Shown one piece after another: positions 46,097 to 57,265 of a DNA stretch of 64,000 nt. The translations under genes and the position numbers were made by a program. The stretch is from Rhyzopertha dominica (Eukaryota > Arthropoda > Insecta > Coleoptera > Bostrichidae). How positions within the stretch are numbered: the stretch's first letter is position 1; every line of letters begins with the position of its first letter. The stretch is taken from positions 25,538,942 to 25,602,941 of the forward strand of contig QCXZ01000001.1 of the NCBI GenBank assembly GCA_025024175.1, given 5' to 3'. The notes below the pieces were generated by a model. That model was not told the DNA's origin. It ran no database searches and saw only the letters and a list, made by a program, of their open reading frames with translations.

Positions 46097-46789
46097 ATAA
46101 GATCAATTGTTGATAAACGATTAAAGATGATAGTCTCGACAACGAAGAAGCAATCTCGAAATGTAAGGATGGTTTAGATGGACTACAAAAAAAAGGCACT
46201 AAAAACTTATAAACTATGTGCAGCCATAATGCACTTATTGCATTATTGCTGGTGCCGTGGTGCCTTTTACAAATCTACTAAACAAGCGTGGAGTTGGATA
46301 TAAGCTAAATATTAACATTACAATAAGTCACCTGTTATATATGAACAAACCTAAAAATATTTGTCAAAGACGAAGAACAACCACCAATCACTAAATGCGG
46401 TTGAAAAATTTAGTGTGAAGACATAAAAATGGAATTCGGCATTGAGAAGTTTACAACGGCCATCTTTAAAAGGAGAAAGCTGACAAAAGCTGATAACATT
46501 GTAATAAACCAACATGTTTTGGAGAACATGTGGACAGGCTGTATGTAAAAAGAAAAAACGGTGCCAGAGGGTTGTTTGGGCAAGAGGCGATGTACAGCGT
46601 GAAAATCCTAAAAATGAACAACTATATATAAAAACAGCAAGATATACATACATAATACATAAAATCCTTGAAAGAATATGACAGCCTCAAATCTTTCGTG
46701 TTCCATTAAAAAGAAGCGGCGCAGATAAAATTAAAATAAAGTATAGAGCAGCCAAACAATCAACTGAATATCAAAGAAACACTTAAAAT
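46097..46789. other. Decayed transposon DNA between the composite and the LINE relic
   Basis: No domain is recognised. The 100-codon minus frame 46653-46351 does not resemble a known protein and is probably a chance frame. Confidence 0.35.
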
Positions 46790-47340
46790 ACTGAATAGTG
46801 AAGAAGGGGACAAAGAGGCATCAACAACCTGGCTAAGTACACCCGCACTGAAAGTTGAAATGGAAAGTTTAACCATAGCTGCTCAAGACAATGCGCCAAG
46901 CACTAACTACTATCTATAGATAGTAGTAGTAGTTTTCCTTATAAGGAAAACGTCCTAAAACAAGAGTAGACGGGAAATGCCGGCGGTGTGGAATGTCTGA
47001 TGAGTACATAGTACATCGTGGCGGGATGCACAATGTTGNCGCTCATCGAGTACCTAACAAGGCATAACAAGATTGCTAGCTACGTTTGCAACTATCTGGA
47101 GATACTAGTGAGCGATAAATGGTATGAATTCTAATCAAATCCGGTTGCAAGGAAGCTGATGATGGCTCTGCAGACATACAGGACTACCGTAGAAAATTAT
47201 CCCGATATTAGAATCTATACAAAAATACCTCTAATAATAGCTTTTAATGGTATGGCCCAAAATTACAAGACGGTCATACAAAAATTGTAAAACATGGTAA
47301 ATCACTTAAAAACAAGCACAGAACGTAGGTACATACTTCA
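46790..47340 (+). pseudogene. Non-LTR retrotransposon C-terminus with restriction-like endonuclease (RLE) signature
   Basis: In shifting plus frames I read TTWLSTPALKVEMESLTIAA followed by QDNA, then KCRRCG (first half of a zinc knuckle), then a GCTML/EYLTRHNKIASYV segment, SDKWYEF and finally NYPDIRIY with a hydrophobic stretch. The order knuckle, EYxxRHNxIA, WYE, RPDI is that of the C-terminal region of RLE-encoding LINEs of the R2/R4 sort, where PD-D/ExK residues form the endonuclease. The RT itself is not seen. Frameshifts and an n (47039) break it. Confidence 0.6.
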
Positions 47341-47949
47341 ACATCATATATGTGTATATGAACTAACAATGAAAACTGATTGTTTTTTGTTATTGCTCTG
47401 GACTTAAAAACAATCATTCCTTTTGAAAATATCCATACTCATGTTCTGAAAACATTCTATTAGATGGCATCAGTCTATTAGAAAAGCTGTGTTGGTACAA
47501 GCGTTTAGAAAATTTGCATTCTTTTGCACTCGCCATAAATTAAAATCATGTCCTATTTATTTTAATTGGCATGGTGTACCATATTTTTAATTTGATCTAA
47601 TACAATTTCAATGAGATACAACTAACAAGATGGAATAATCATTTAACAATTTGAAGCGACATGTGAGAATTAAATGGTTTTCAAAGATATCATAACTGAC
47701 TTGCATAGAAAAGTTGCACAATTTTCAGAAACATGCTATCCCGAAAGTGAATCAAATTTGGGGAAACGACGTTGAAACTGCGTTCTTGTAGCAATGACAC
47801 AGCGGTAACGTGCATAAAACACGGTTTTTGTTGTTCAATATTAAAAAAAATACTAAGACAAAAATCAACCAGTTTATGCAAAGGTTGTTGTGTTACCTAT
47901 CTGTTTTTTTTTAAATAGGCAAAAATTACACTTTGGGGCTTAAGCTTTA
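47341..47949. other. AT-rich intergenic DNA
   Basis: Nothing recognised. Confidence 0.4.
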
Positions 47950-48130
47950 ATTTGTCATTACACCTAGAGCCCAGAGCGAGATCATGGAAGCAGAGCACCC
48001 TTGGTTTTCATCAATGGTAATACGACTGTCCAGAATTATATCCACGAAGTTCACTTCTTCGATAAAACAATCCACGACTGTATATAGCCAGAATGACAAA
48101 GCAACTTATATTTGTTTTTGCGCTTTATGA
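47950..48130 (-). pseudogene. Tc1-like transposase C-terminal relic
   Basis: The minus strand reads TVVLPLMKTKGALLP, close to the RTVVLPFLxQHPGALFQQDNA segment that precedes the second catalytic Asp of Tc1-like transposases. Stops flank it on both sides. It is only a short relic. Confidence 0.4.
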
Positions 48131-48374
48131 ATCTGTAGCAATAACTTGAAAGAAGGAAGAAATCATATGAATAAGTTGATGATCGGCGCGTTAATGAATG
48201 CGTACAACACCATGAAGGTCCACCCATTATTAATCGTTTTATGTTTTTACTCTCCGTTTCTTGCTCGTTCTTTGATGGTTACTTATTTTGCCTGAATAAA
48301 CATGTTTTGATAGAATAAGGAACTGAAATTTTATGGGGGGTTTATTTTCATTTACGTAACAAAAAACAAGAAAA

Positions 48375-48378
48375 CTGA
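48375..48378. repeat. Gypsy target duplication, left
   Basis: CTGA, identical to 51710-51713. Metaviridae insertions make 4- to 6-bp duplications. Confidence 0.8.
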
Positions 48379-48627
48379 TTTTAGGATTCAGGGCCGACCA
48401 CTCGTTATAATAATAATGGCGAAAATCCTATATTAAACTATATTTTACAGAAATTACATTAGGTTTTTTTTTACCAACTGACAACTTCCAAAACAATGAC
48501 AATTACTAACTAGAAAAAATGCAAAAGTGTAGAAAGATGCGACGAAGCTTTCGCAGTCGACTCGTCTATTAATGCGTCGGCCTTGCCCTTCAGCTACTTC
48601 AGGCTGTGAAACACTCGCCACGCCACA
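48379..48627 (-). repeat. 3' LTR of the Gypsy-type element
   Basis: 249 bp. On the minus strand it starts TGTGGCGTGGCGAG and ends CCTGAATCCTAAAA, so the 3' end lacks the usual CA. Paired with 51463-51709. Confidence 0.9.
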
Positions 48628-48640
48628 TACCCCCCTTCCA
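48628..48640 (-). other. Polypurine tract of the Gypsy-type element
   Basis: The minus strand reads GGAAGGGGGGTA directly before the TGTGG start of the 3' LTR. Confidence 0.8.
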
Positions 48641-51450
48641 GAAACGGAGTGTATTTACCAGCAAACTTGTAAAGTATCNGGAAATTTTACGCGTCTCCCT
48701 GCTCTTGTTATTGTGTTTTCACTGATGTTTTCTTGTCTTTGGCCTTCTGGAAGCAGTGGGGATATTAGAATTATATCATTTGGCTTACCCTGATCATCCT
48801 CTGCTGCAATATAGGCTGGTTTCAAACGGTTTAGCGTTACGGTTTTTATAATGCCTTTAATGTTTACTTTGAAATTGTGATCTCCTTTGTTTACAACTTG
48901 ATATGGGCCTTCATATGGCGGGTCTTAACCTTTTTTGGTTGTATCTCTGCGAATGAAAACGTGCGATGCGGTTTCAAATCTTTAAAGACAAATGGTTTGA
49001 CTGTTCCTTAACTGCGTCTACTGGGCGGAGCTTGATAAAATGGTCTCTAATATTGTGCAGGAATTCTGAAACACTGGATCTACTGGTCGGTAAGCTACTT
49101 GATAGGAACTCTCCAGGAAGTCGCAGAGGTTCACCATACACCATCTCTGCAGAAGTGGTGTTCAAGTCTTCCTTCCAGGCTGATCGTATCCCTAACAAGA
49201 TTGTGGGTAGCACCTTCGTCCATACCTGCGTTCCGTGACACCTGATAGCGGATTTTAGTTGACGATGCAAACGCTCCACCATACCGTTCGCTGGTGGATG
49301 ATAAGCGCACGTACGGATATGACTGCAGCCCATCAATGCATTGAGCTCCCGGAATAAGTTTGATTGACGGCCCTGATCGGTTGTTATTCGCAAAGGAGTT
49401 CCAAATCTCGATACCCATCCAGAATAAAACGCACGAGCAATCGCAGCTGCTTCGATGTCACGTACTGGGAAAACTNCAGGCCAACGGGTGAAACGGTCTA
49501 CGCAGGTAAGGGCATACCTGTACCCCTCGGAAATGGGAAGTGGCCCAACCATATCGATATGTACATGCTCGAATCTTGTCGAAGGCGATGTGAAAACCCC
49601 TGGTGCAGGTGTTGTGTGCCTTAAGACTTTCATTTGCTGACAAGGGATGCACTCACGAGCCCATCTTCTGCAGTCCTTCTTGATTGATGGCCACACGAAA
49701 CGTTGAGTAACCAGTTTGATGGTCGCTTTTATCCCTGGATGTGATAATTGGTGCAAAGAATCGAATGCTGCTTTTCTGAATTGTATAGGTAGAAAAGGCT
49801 TGGCGACGTTAGTGGAAAAATCATAGTAAAGTGCAGTGTTACTACCAGGTATCTCTATTTTCTTGATCTGCATGCTAGTTTTTGATCCCAAGAAGTTTTG
49901 CAATTCTGGGTCATTTTCTTGACAACGAGCTAGCTTATCGTAGTTAATGGATTCTGTTATTTCTTCGACTCTTGATAGTGCATCAGCGACAATGTTAGTA
50001 CTTCCAGAGATATGCCTGATGTCGGTGCTGAATTGACTAATATAATCAAGATATCGAAACTGACGAGGTGAACATTTTTCGGGTTTCTGTCTGAAAGCAA
50101 ACGTTATCGGTTTGTGATCAGTGAAAATTGTAAATGGACGTCCTTCCACCATGTGGCGGAAATGCCTTATTGCTGCATATATTGCGAGGAGTTCTCTATC
50201 GTATGCCGAGTATGTCTTTTCAGTCGTAGAAAACTTCCGTGAGAAAAATGCAAGTGGTTGCCAAGCTCCGTGGACGAACTGTTGTAGTACCACTCCTGCT
50301 GCATAATCTGAAGCGTCGCTGACAGTGAAGTGCAGCTTCGGGCTGGGGATGGGCAAGTGTCGAAGCTTCCGCCAGGCTTTTCTTGCAATCCGCAAATGCT
50401 TGCAAGGCTTCTGTTGTCCAACTGATCGGCGATTTCCCTTTTACATTTCCGCGAAGCAGGCGGCGCTTGAATTGTAGCTGCTCTTGGAATAAAGCGTCTG
50501 TAGAAGTTAGCCATACCCAGGAATTGACGCAACTCTTTGGCAGTGTTAGGTTTGGAAAATCTTAAAATTGCTTCCGTTTTCTCTGTTGGTGGCTGAATAC
50601 CATTCTCGGAAACGTGGTATCCAAGAAAGTTTACGCTTGGTTGACCTAAAGAACACTGCTGGATTAATAAGTACCCCGTACTTACTTAATCGCTGAAAGA
50701 CTTCCAGATGTTGTTGATGTTCTTCAGTGGTTGAAGAAGCTATCAGAATGTCATCGATGTAGGCATATACGAACTGTAAAACCCCTTAACACTTCGTCAA
50801 TGAACCGTTGGAAAGTTTGTCCTGCGTTCCGCAATCCGTTTGACATGTAAATGAACTCAAACATTCAAAACGGTGTCGTGATGGCTGTTTTGTGCACATC
50901 CTCCGGAGCTCCTGGAATCTGGTTGTATGCACGCACAAAACAAAAACACCTTTCTTCCATATAGCATGTGAGAGAAATCCTCGATGTGTGGAACGGGATA
51001 TCGGTCCGGTATAGTTCTTGCGTTCAAAGTTCTATAGTCACCACACATTCTCCAAGCGTTATTCTTCTTTGGGACCATAAGTAAAGGTGATGACCAGTTG
51101 CTTTTTGAGGGTCGTACAATACCCATTTACTGCATTTCCTGGAACTCCGCTTTGGCTAAACGTAGCTTTTCCGGGGCCAGGCGTCGTGGTTTGCAGCTGC
51201 TTGGTGGTCCTGGTGTTGTATCTATGTATGTGATGATACGTGTTGTGCTTGGGTTCGACATGCATTCCAGGTGGACGAGTTATTTCTGGAAACTTCGATA
51301 ACAACCAATGAAAGTTCATCGTTTCACTTATCGACCGGATGTGTAAAACTTCACCTTTTGTTACTTCCTGTCCCTTTGTAGAAAGTGTGGTTGTGCTGTC
51401 TACTAAGCGCTTGTTGCGTATGTCTACAAGCACTCGCAATTTGGGAACCT
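48641..51450 (-). pseudogene. Gypsy-type pol: protease end, RT, RNase H, integrase
   Basis: The minus strand starts with the last part of protease (LVDIRNKRLVDS at 51430). The RT follows in broken frames: [20 protein letters not shown] at 51126, [17 protein letters not shown], and a YIDD catalytic box near 50760. A 473-codon frame, 50395-48974, then covers RNase H (SDASDYAAG; YDRELLAIYAA; TDHKPI) and integrase. The integrase has its HHCC finger (HPGIKATIK...CIPCQQMK) and catalytic D in HIDMVGPLP, D in TTDQGRQS and E in NGMVERLHRQ. The C-terminal end reaches about 48650 with VNRLKPAY-like and RVKFP-like words. Frameshifts in the RT and a premature end disable it. Confidence 0.9.
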
Positions 51451-51461
51451 CGGGGTCACCA
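51450..51461 (-). other. Primer binding site, tRNA-Trp type
   Basis: TGGTGACCCCGA on the minus strand is complementary to the 3' end of arthropod tRNA-Trp (TCGGGGTCACCA). Confidence 0.8.
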
Positions 51462-51462
51462 C

Positions 51463-51709
51463 TTTAGGATTCAGGGCCGTCGACTTGTTATAATAACAAT
51501 GGCGAGAATCCTATATTAAACTATATTTACAGAAATTACATTAGGTTTTTTTTACCAACTGACAACTTCCAAAACAATGACAATTACTAACTAGAAAAAA
51601 ATGCAAAAATGTAGAAAGATGCGACGAAGCTTTCGCAGTCGACTCGTCTATTAATGCGTCGGCCTTGCCCTTCAGCTACTTCAGGCTGTGAAACACTCGG
51701 CACGCCACA
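51463..51709 (-). repeat. 5' LTR of the Gypsy-type element
   Basis: 247 bp, about 97% identical to the 3' LTR by eye. Most differences are single bases or homopolymer indels. Confidence 0.9.
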
Positions 51710-51713
51710 CTGA
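51710..51713. repeat. Gypsy target duplication, right
   Basis: CTGA, matching 48375-48378. Confidence 0.8.
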
Positions 51714-52295
51714 TAATTTGATTCACAAGATTACATTAAATATAAACATGAACATACTACGGGCCTGCATTAGCTTTCCATAACCCATGAACGAGGCAAA
51801 TTCTGAGAATTTAATGAATGTAAAAAGCTGAAATAAACTTTAAATTGAACAGCAGGAAACCACATAAACACATATACACAAGAATTTGTTTACTCCACAG
51901 AAACCATTTTAAGTGTCATTGACAGTCTGTTTTCAATTGGTCTTTCAACAGTATCGTGGTCGCAACGCAATAAACATTACTGGTCAAATTTAGCGACGCG
52001 TAATTGATTACCTAGTCACAGTGGGGGGTTTAAACTTCGTGAGGCCCTAAACGCAATTCAGCCCCCCCCTTTCTTCTTCCTTAATATAAAAGTGCATGGA
52101 TTTATTTATTAATATAAAATACAGGGTTTCTACAAACGATTCATGCAATGCAGGCGGCGTTATTTTTGAATTCTTTGTGCCGCCTTTTTGTAACTGCTGC
52201 TAAGCTACAATAAGCACAATATACCTGAACTGTCATATACAATACTGAAGGTTATAGCTACGAAATTGATGGTTTTATAAAGATTTCCTAACAAT
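51714..52295. other. AT-rich intergenic DNA
   Basis: TACAGGGTTTCTACAAACGA at 52121 looks like a mariner-type end. A possible partner (TACCAGGTTATTC, reverse complement) lies at about 53005, inside the TTAA element, and matches poorly. No gene. Confidence 0.35.
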
Positions 52296-52299
52296 TTAA

Positions 52300-53206
52300 G
52301 AGGGGCGTTTACCTAGAGCGAAGCGGGTCATTTTAAGCACCTACCGTTTTACATTTTACCGAGTTATTCGAAACTTTTTCGAAGTGAAATTTCGACATGG
52401 CAATGACAAAAGATGTAGCTACAACGTAGAGTTCGAGTTTTTTCTGAATTTGGTACGGTAATGTAAATATTTGTTGTTATATTTTGCTTAAAAATGCGTA
52501 TTTTTGGCGAGCTATTTCTCGAAAACTAAGGCACATAAACGAAAAATTCGAACTCCACGTTGTAGCTACATATTTCTTTGTACACTACCAAAAACATGAG
52601 CACGATAAATAAGTAAAAACATTCAAAAAATCTAAAACCGCAAACCCTTTCGCACGAGTCCTTCAAGAGAGCGGAATGCGAATGCCCATCCCCACCAGAT
52701 CCGTCGCTTGGTATCCAGAGACCAGTGAGGCTAAGATACAAACCTGTCGGGAATGATCGTGCGGTATACGATTTATTCCGATATGACCGGATTTCTAAGC
52801 TTTTATCTCTAAATACACGTGACAAGTTTAATGTTAAAAGCTCTTTCACATATATTTACTGTCTGCAGAAGCAATGGGGAGGCGGAATGAAAATTATTAT
52901 AAAAGTTCCTCCAGAGATCATAGTCGACATGCAGTTAGAATGAAATGTTATATAGTTCATATTTACAGAAATAAATGGGTTATTGCATATTTTGAATAAC
53001 CTGGTATAATATCATAGTAAGTTACTAATATCATACTTACTTTTTTATGCACACGCTACAGTCAGCAATTTTCCGAATATTAGTTTAGCCCATCTGATCT
53101 TTTCGAGATTTCAACCTATCGGCTACCCTCTTACGTCCCATGTCCCGCTCGTAACATGGGTTGCATAGTTTACATTTTGCCCGATCGCTCCAAGTAAATG
53201 CCCCTC
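52300..53206. mobile_element. 907-bp TTAA-flanked MITE (piggyBac-like target)
   Basis: The terminal inverted repeats start GAGGGGCGTTTACC (left) and GAGGGGCATTTACT (right, reverse complement) and stay similar for about 27 bp, ending in GAGCGA-CGGG. TTAA sits at both edges (52296-52299, 53207-53210), the exact target duplication of piggyBac-type transposition. No transposase is seen. The 107-codon minus frame 52849-52526 is probably a chance frame. An internal palindrome lies at 52409-52575. Confidence 0.85.
52409..52575. repeat. Internal inverted repeat inside the TTAA MITE
   Basis: About 30 bp containing TGTAGCTACAACGT and GAGTTCGA recur in inverted orientation at 52409-52440 and 52541-52575, about 100 bp apart. 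This could be a second small foldback element nested within the MITE. Confidence 0.65.
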
Positions 53207-53210
53207 TTAA

Positions 53211-54054
53211 GGTTCTGTTTTCCTTTCAAAGGTAAGTAAAAACAACTTGCTTGTACGAAACTACATGACATTAACATACACAACTACCTACGTCCGTCGT
53301 AACCCCATCTTGTTGCGGTCACAGACATGGCTTTATAAATCTAATTACTGTTAGAAAATCTGAAAGCCTACGCAGTCAATCCAGTCCTTTTTCCTACTTG
53401 GTAACTAGCATTGCACCACCACATTTGAGCCGTTTACTATTTCTAGGATAGACATTTTCTCTGTAAAATACCCGGTAGTGTAGCTAACGTCACTGCTACT
53501 CACCTAATATAGATCCTAATTCCTAACTGTAAATTTTACCACTAGGGTAGGCTAAAAACATCTTTTAGTTCTTCACAGTTCAATTTAACAGGTTTACTGT
53601 AGTCATAACCGCACAATTACGATGCATAACTATAAGTTATACGAAACCGTGTCACCCCGCAACTTCTATATCTGAGTTTTCTCCAATTTTACAAAAACAC
53701 TACAGCATATGTTTAAAATACACCCTCCCACGCGCTTTTTCGTATTCAAATATATCAAATAATTCGGCAATGGACAGATGACAAGTATTCAAAGTAACAG
53801 TTGTTAAATGTCTATTTTTGTATCTGCGTTGTTATTAAAATAAAAGGTGTTTTTGTGCGTTTATTAATTTCTTGCTATGTTTAGAATCGCTGTTAATAAG
53901 ATAAATACTAAAATCGAAGCGAATGCGTATGCGTGCGATTAATTGTTTTGGAGAGAAATATCAGCGTCGCGAGGAGATGCAAAAGTAGGCAATGAGTATG
54001 GATGTGTCATTTTTGACAGAGAGAAATATTCTTGATTTTGGCTCAGTGAGAGCG
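53211..54054. other. AT-rich intergenic DNA
   Basis: Nothing recognised. Confidence 0.4.
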
Positions 54055-54198
54055 AGGTCTTTGGCCATGATGTGCCTCAGGCAGAGAGAGTAAGGTCTTT
54101 GGCCATGTTGTGCCTCAGGCAGAGAGAGTAAGGTCTTTGGCCATGTTGTGCCTCAGGCAGAGAGAGTAAGGTCTTTGGCCATGATGTGCCTCAGGCAG
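54055..54198. repeat. 38-bp tandem repeat, about 3.8 copies
   Basis: The unit starts AGGTCTTTGGCCATG and contains TGTGCCTCAGGCAGAGAG. Copies begin at 54055, 54093, 54131 and 54169, nearly identical (A or T after CCATG). It abuts a GC-richer block, like the promoter monomer arrays at the 5' ends of some LINEs. Confidence 0.9.
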
Positions 54199-54690
54199 TT
54201 TGAAACCCCTAGCGCAGAGTGCCCGGTTAACAGCCGTGGTTCCTTCGAGTGGAGGACTTGCATTCCGGGGGGTAATGCAGGATATCTCGAATGACATAGT
54301 TCTGGTGGAGAGGGTAGCCTTATTAGGTGCCCCCGATCCGGGCTATTGGAATGCGACCCTATAGGCCTTAGGGTGAGCGTTCGGGGAAGCCTCTACTATT
54401 TCAGGTTGACACTAGCTAGTTGTTGAAGAGAGAAAACTAACAAGGTATTCATAACCACCATTGACTAATGATGTAATCTCAGGGATGAAGCCATGGACAG
54501 TATAAGGATGATGCCCTGGGGTGAAAACCCCTCTGTGAGTCTTAACTGTATCTGTTTGAGTTTAACGGATGAGTAACTTATGTTTTGTTTTTGCATCTCC
54601 CGCGCGTATGTGAAACCGCCTTGTCTGTCCACCGGAGTGACCGCATTGTTATGACCCACGGATGAAGGCGGCGATAATGTAAGTTTTTCT
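54199..54690. repeat. GC-richer block, possible retrotransposon fragment
   Basis: Composition differs sharply from the flanks (GGGGGGTAATGCAGG, GCCCCCGATCCGGGC, CCCTGGGGTGAAAACCCC). There is no long open frame and no domain I recognise. The adjacency to a tandem array suggests a LINE leader or another dispersed repeat. It could also be a host noncoding exon. Confidence 0.35.
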
Positions 54691-56860
54691 TGATTATTCC
54701 CGCATTAGTTTTTCTATGTTTTTCACAGTTGTGTTCATTTTCCTCAAAGGCGGCAAATGAATCTAATCGATAATTTCCACAAGCGCTTGGATGCATGAAT
54801 TATATAGAAACCCTTTACATACATACAGCATTTATGATTAGCACGTCTAACAAACGTTAAAATACACTTTAATCTAAAATAACATCATATGTGTTTCTTA
54901 TTGTTTTATTGTCTTATTTATACTGTGAGGGTAGCAAACAGATGGGTGTATAAACTGTGATTTGTTTTAGGAATAGTTATATTTTGCGAATATTTAACAG
55001 CCAAAATTGAATTCACAATTTTTTCTTCAAATGACTATATTGCTTAAAAATAAAATACGTTGATTACATGTTATTCAAGCATGTAGAATAGGAGAACATC
55101 AAGAAGCCAACTCGGAATTGCTTAACAATTCCTTTATAACGTGGCAGTTAGATTCGGTCCTGACTGTCACAAAACAGGAAAACTTAAAGGAATGCAACCT
55201 GGATATCGCACATAAATACTTATACATTACAAAAACTTCGAAAAAAAAATTAAACCCAAATAGGCAGATATCCATATTAAATTACAAAATATATACAAGC
55301 AGAAGTTGATAACGATGTTGTCATACACAGTCAAGAAAATAAAGCTCGGCCAGACTGACTCTTGAAATGATAGTTATAAAAAAGGAACCAAATGCATTAA
55401 ATGAAAGAAGAAACATTCAGCATTAAGAATTCACTCATTTTGAAAAAAATCAGTTATACGCCATCTAGCAGTAGCTTAACGAATTACGACGTAGGTTGGT
55501 ACGGTCGGTAAGTATAAAGACTTACATTGCCGATTGCCCAATAAGCGCTTGAGTTCAGTAAAATAAAATTTAAATTATTGATCATGTCATATTCATTTTA
55601 GGTTGAAAACTATATGTACTTGTTTATAAAAACAATAAAGTGTAAAGAAAGTTTTAGAAAGCAACAGAAACGGAACAGAAGTTTGCTTAATCCAAAATAA
55701 GGATTATTATACCAAGGTAATAGCCCCAAAAGATAAAAACACAAATTATAAAAATAAAATCAGAATAGCTATTCTCGGCTGTGGTCGCGAAAAATTTAAC
55801 GGATTTCTCAATTATGTAGGGTTTGATTTTAAACTGTTTTTAGAAATTGTCTGTCTCGGTAAAGCAAGAAACACATAACATGGGTAGTTGAAAACCGTAT
55901 GCACCCGTAATTTTAATATTTACAAAAAATGTTTGTCTTTAAGACCTGAAGTTAGGAGGCCCCCTTAAACCAAGAGAACCCCCAAACACGCGCTTCATTC
56001 GCTTTTGCATAAATCCGCCACTGCCTATAGTTAGTTACTGTTGAACAAACAATACAGTTATTTTTGTAACAGGAACCTAAAATGACGTTTTCTTTTTTTT
56101 AGACGAATTGTAGCTGTCTCCGGATGAGGCGCAGCAAAATTTTCTTGAAAATAGTGATCTTGAAATTGTTATTACCGTACACAACCGTGCAACGAGATTG
56201 TTTAATGTAGACAAAAATATTTCAACGCGTTTTTTGCATGGTTTGTGATATAAAATGCACGTAAAGTTGAAATTATTTCAACTTTATGTAGGTTTTATGT
56301 AGACCAGCAACTGATATATAATCGTAATTTTTACGTATAGTTATTGTGAACACATTCGTAAACATGTAGGTGGTTTACCTTTACGTATTATAGAAATTTG
56401 GTTACGTATATATTACGTATTACCTCGCGTATTACGTTAATTGAGAATTGGCACTTTAGACTTACTTCCGTCAAAATCCCGGTAAATGCATGATAGCGAA
56501 TATGAGCACCCAAGCGATGGGAAGCATTAAACGATAATGCCATTGTAAATGAAAATGCAATTTTAAAATATTTATGTGAAAAAAGGTGAGTGCCTTTTTT
56601 GTCTGCATTCAGTTATTATGACTATTTTCGTATTTTCCTAATACAGTTGCAAGAAGTAAATATCCGATGACAAAAGCTGTTTTTTTTCTGTCAAAGAAAC
56701 TAACAAAGAGAAAAATTCACGTCATACCTTTTATAAAGCGTAATTCAGTAGGCTACAGTCATAAGTATTGGCGAGTCAAGAAATAACACATTTTTGTTAA
56801 ATGCAGATGATAAGTATTTACTGATCAAAATCATACTTTAATCACCAAAATACAAAATAT
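54691..56860. other. AT-rich intergenic DNA
   Basis: No clear feature. A short coding-like stretch (LSPDEAQQNFLENSDLEIVI, near 56110-56170, plus) precedes the Crypton-like relic and might be part of its N-terminal region, but this is unproven. Confidence 0.35.
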
Positions 56861-56864
56861 TCTT

Positions 56865-57265
56865 CAAGAAGAATCACAATGTCTTCTTATAACAATTTCC
56901 GATACGAAAACCATCATCAAGTGGTATCCGTGGCATCTGAAGGTGAAGTTATTTAGTCCCATAAAATTGTACCAGAAATATGTTCGACTACGGCTAGTGA
57001 ATGTTGAACATGATTATTTTTTTATTTTCTAACGTAAGGGAAAATGTCTGTTATATCATCTAGGAATCCACTCTTGAAAAAATGCTCTCTATCGTTGCTA
57101 AATATTTTTACTACCGAACCTGGGTATACCTGGCATTGCTTCAGTCGATGTTCCGTATCTTGCGGCAGACGCGACGTCGATGTAATCTTGTTGAAACGGC
57201 TAGGAGGATGGAAGCAAATTTTTTCACAGAATTACCTTTTTATGAGGTGATCGGACAGTCTTAGT
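56865..57265 (+). pseudogene. Crypton-like tyrosine-recombinase relic
   Basis: The plus strand reads ISDTKT near 56905, then LYQKYVRLRLVNVEHDYFFI and RKGKC near 56965-57045. After a break comes GYTWHCFSRCSVSCGRRDVD and LLKRLGGWK, then YLFMR at 57120-57250. This order matches the C-terminal domain of tyrosine recombinases common in insect genomes (IPxTKT, YKKYVxLRP, FFxxYRNGKC, GHCFRRSSAT, LKRHGGWKS, EGY). The HxxR box has lost its Arg (HCFS), the GGWK box is kept, and the final Tyr may survive. An N-terminal part and element ends are not seen. Cryptons integrate by recombinase action rather than by a DDE enzyme. A domesticated recombinase gene is an alternative, but the stops speak against function. 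Confidence 0.65.

Larger units (their letters stand above)
48379..51709 (-). mobile_element. Gypsy-type (Metaviridae, CsRn1-like) retrotransposon, internally deleted
   Basis: The 3.3-kb element has two LTRs, a 4-bp target duplication, a primer binding site matching tRNA-Trp, and a pol remnant with RT, RNase H and integrase. gag and nearly all of protease are absent: the primer binding site runs almost directly into the C-terminal end of protease, so a single deletion is likely. Use of tRNA-Trp is a known trait of the CsRn1 group. The LTRs differ at about nine positions in 248 bp, making this the youngest LTR element here. Confidence 0.92.

Noticed and set aside
52526..52849. 107-codon minus frame
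   Set aside because: It lies wholly within a non-autonomous MITE and crosses its internal palindrome; no family resemblance.
52121..53005. Possible mariner-type element with CAGGGTTTCTAC and CCAGGTTATTC ends
   Set aside because: The ends match poorly, and the interval cuts across the well-supported TTAA element.
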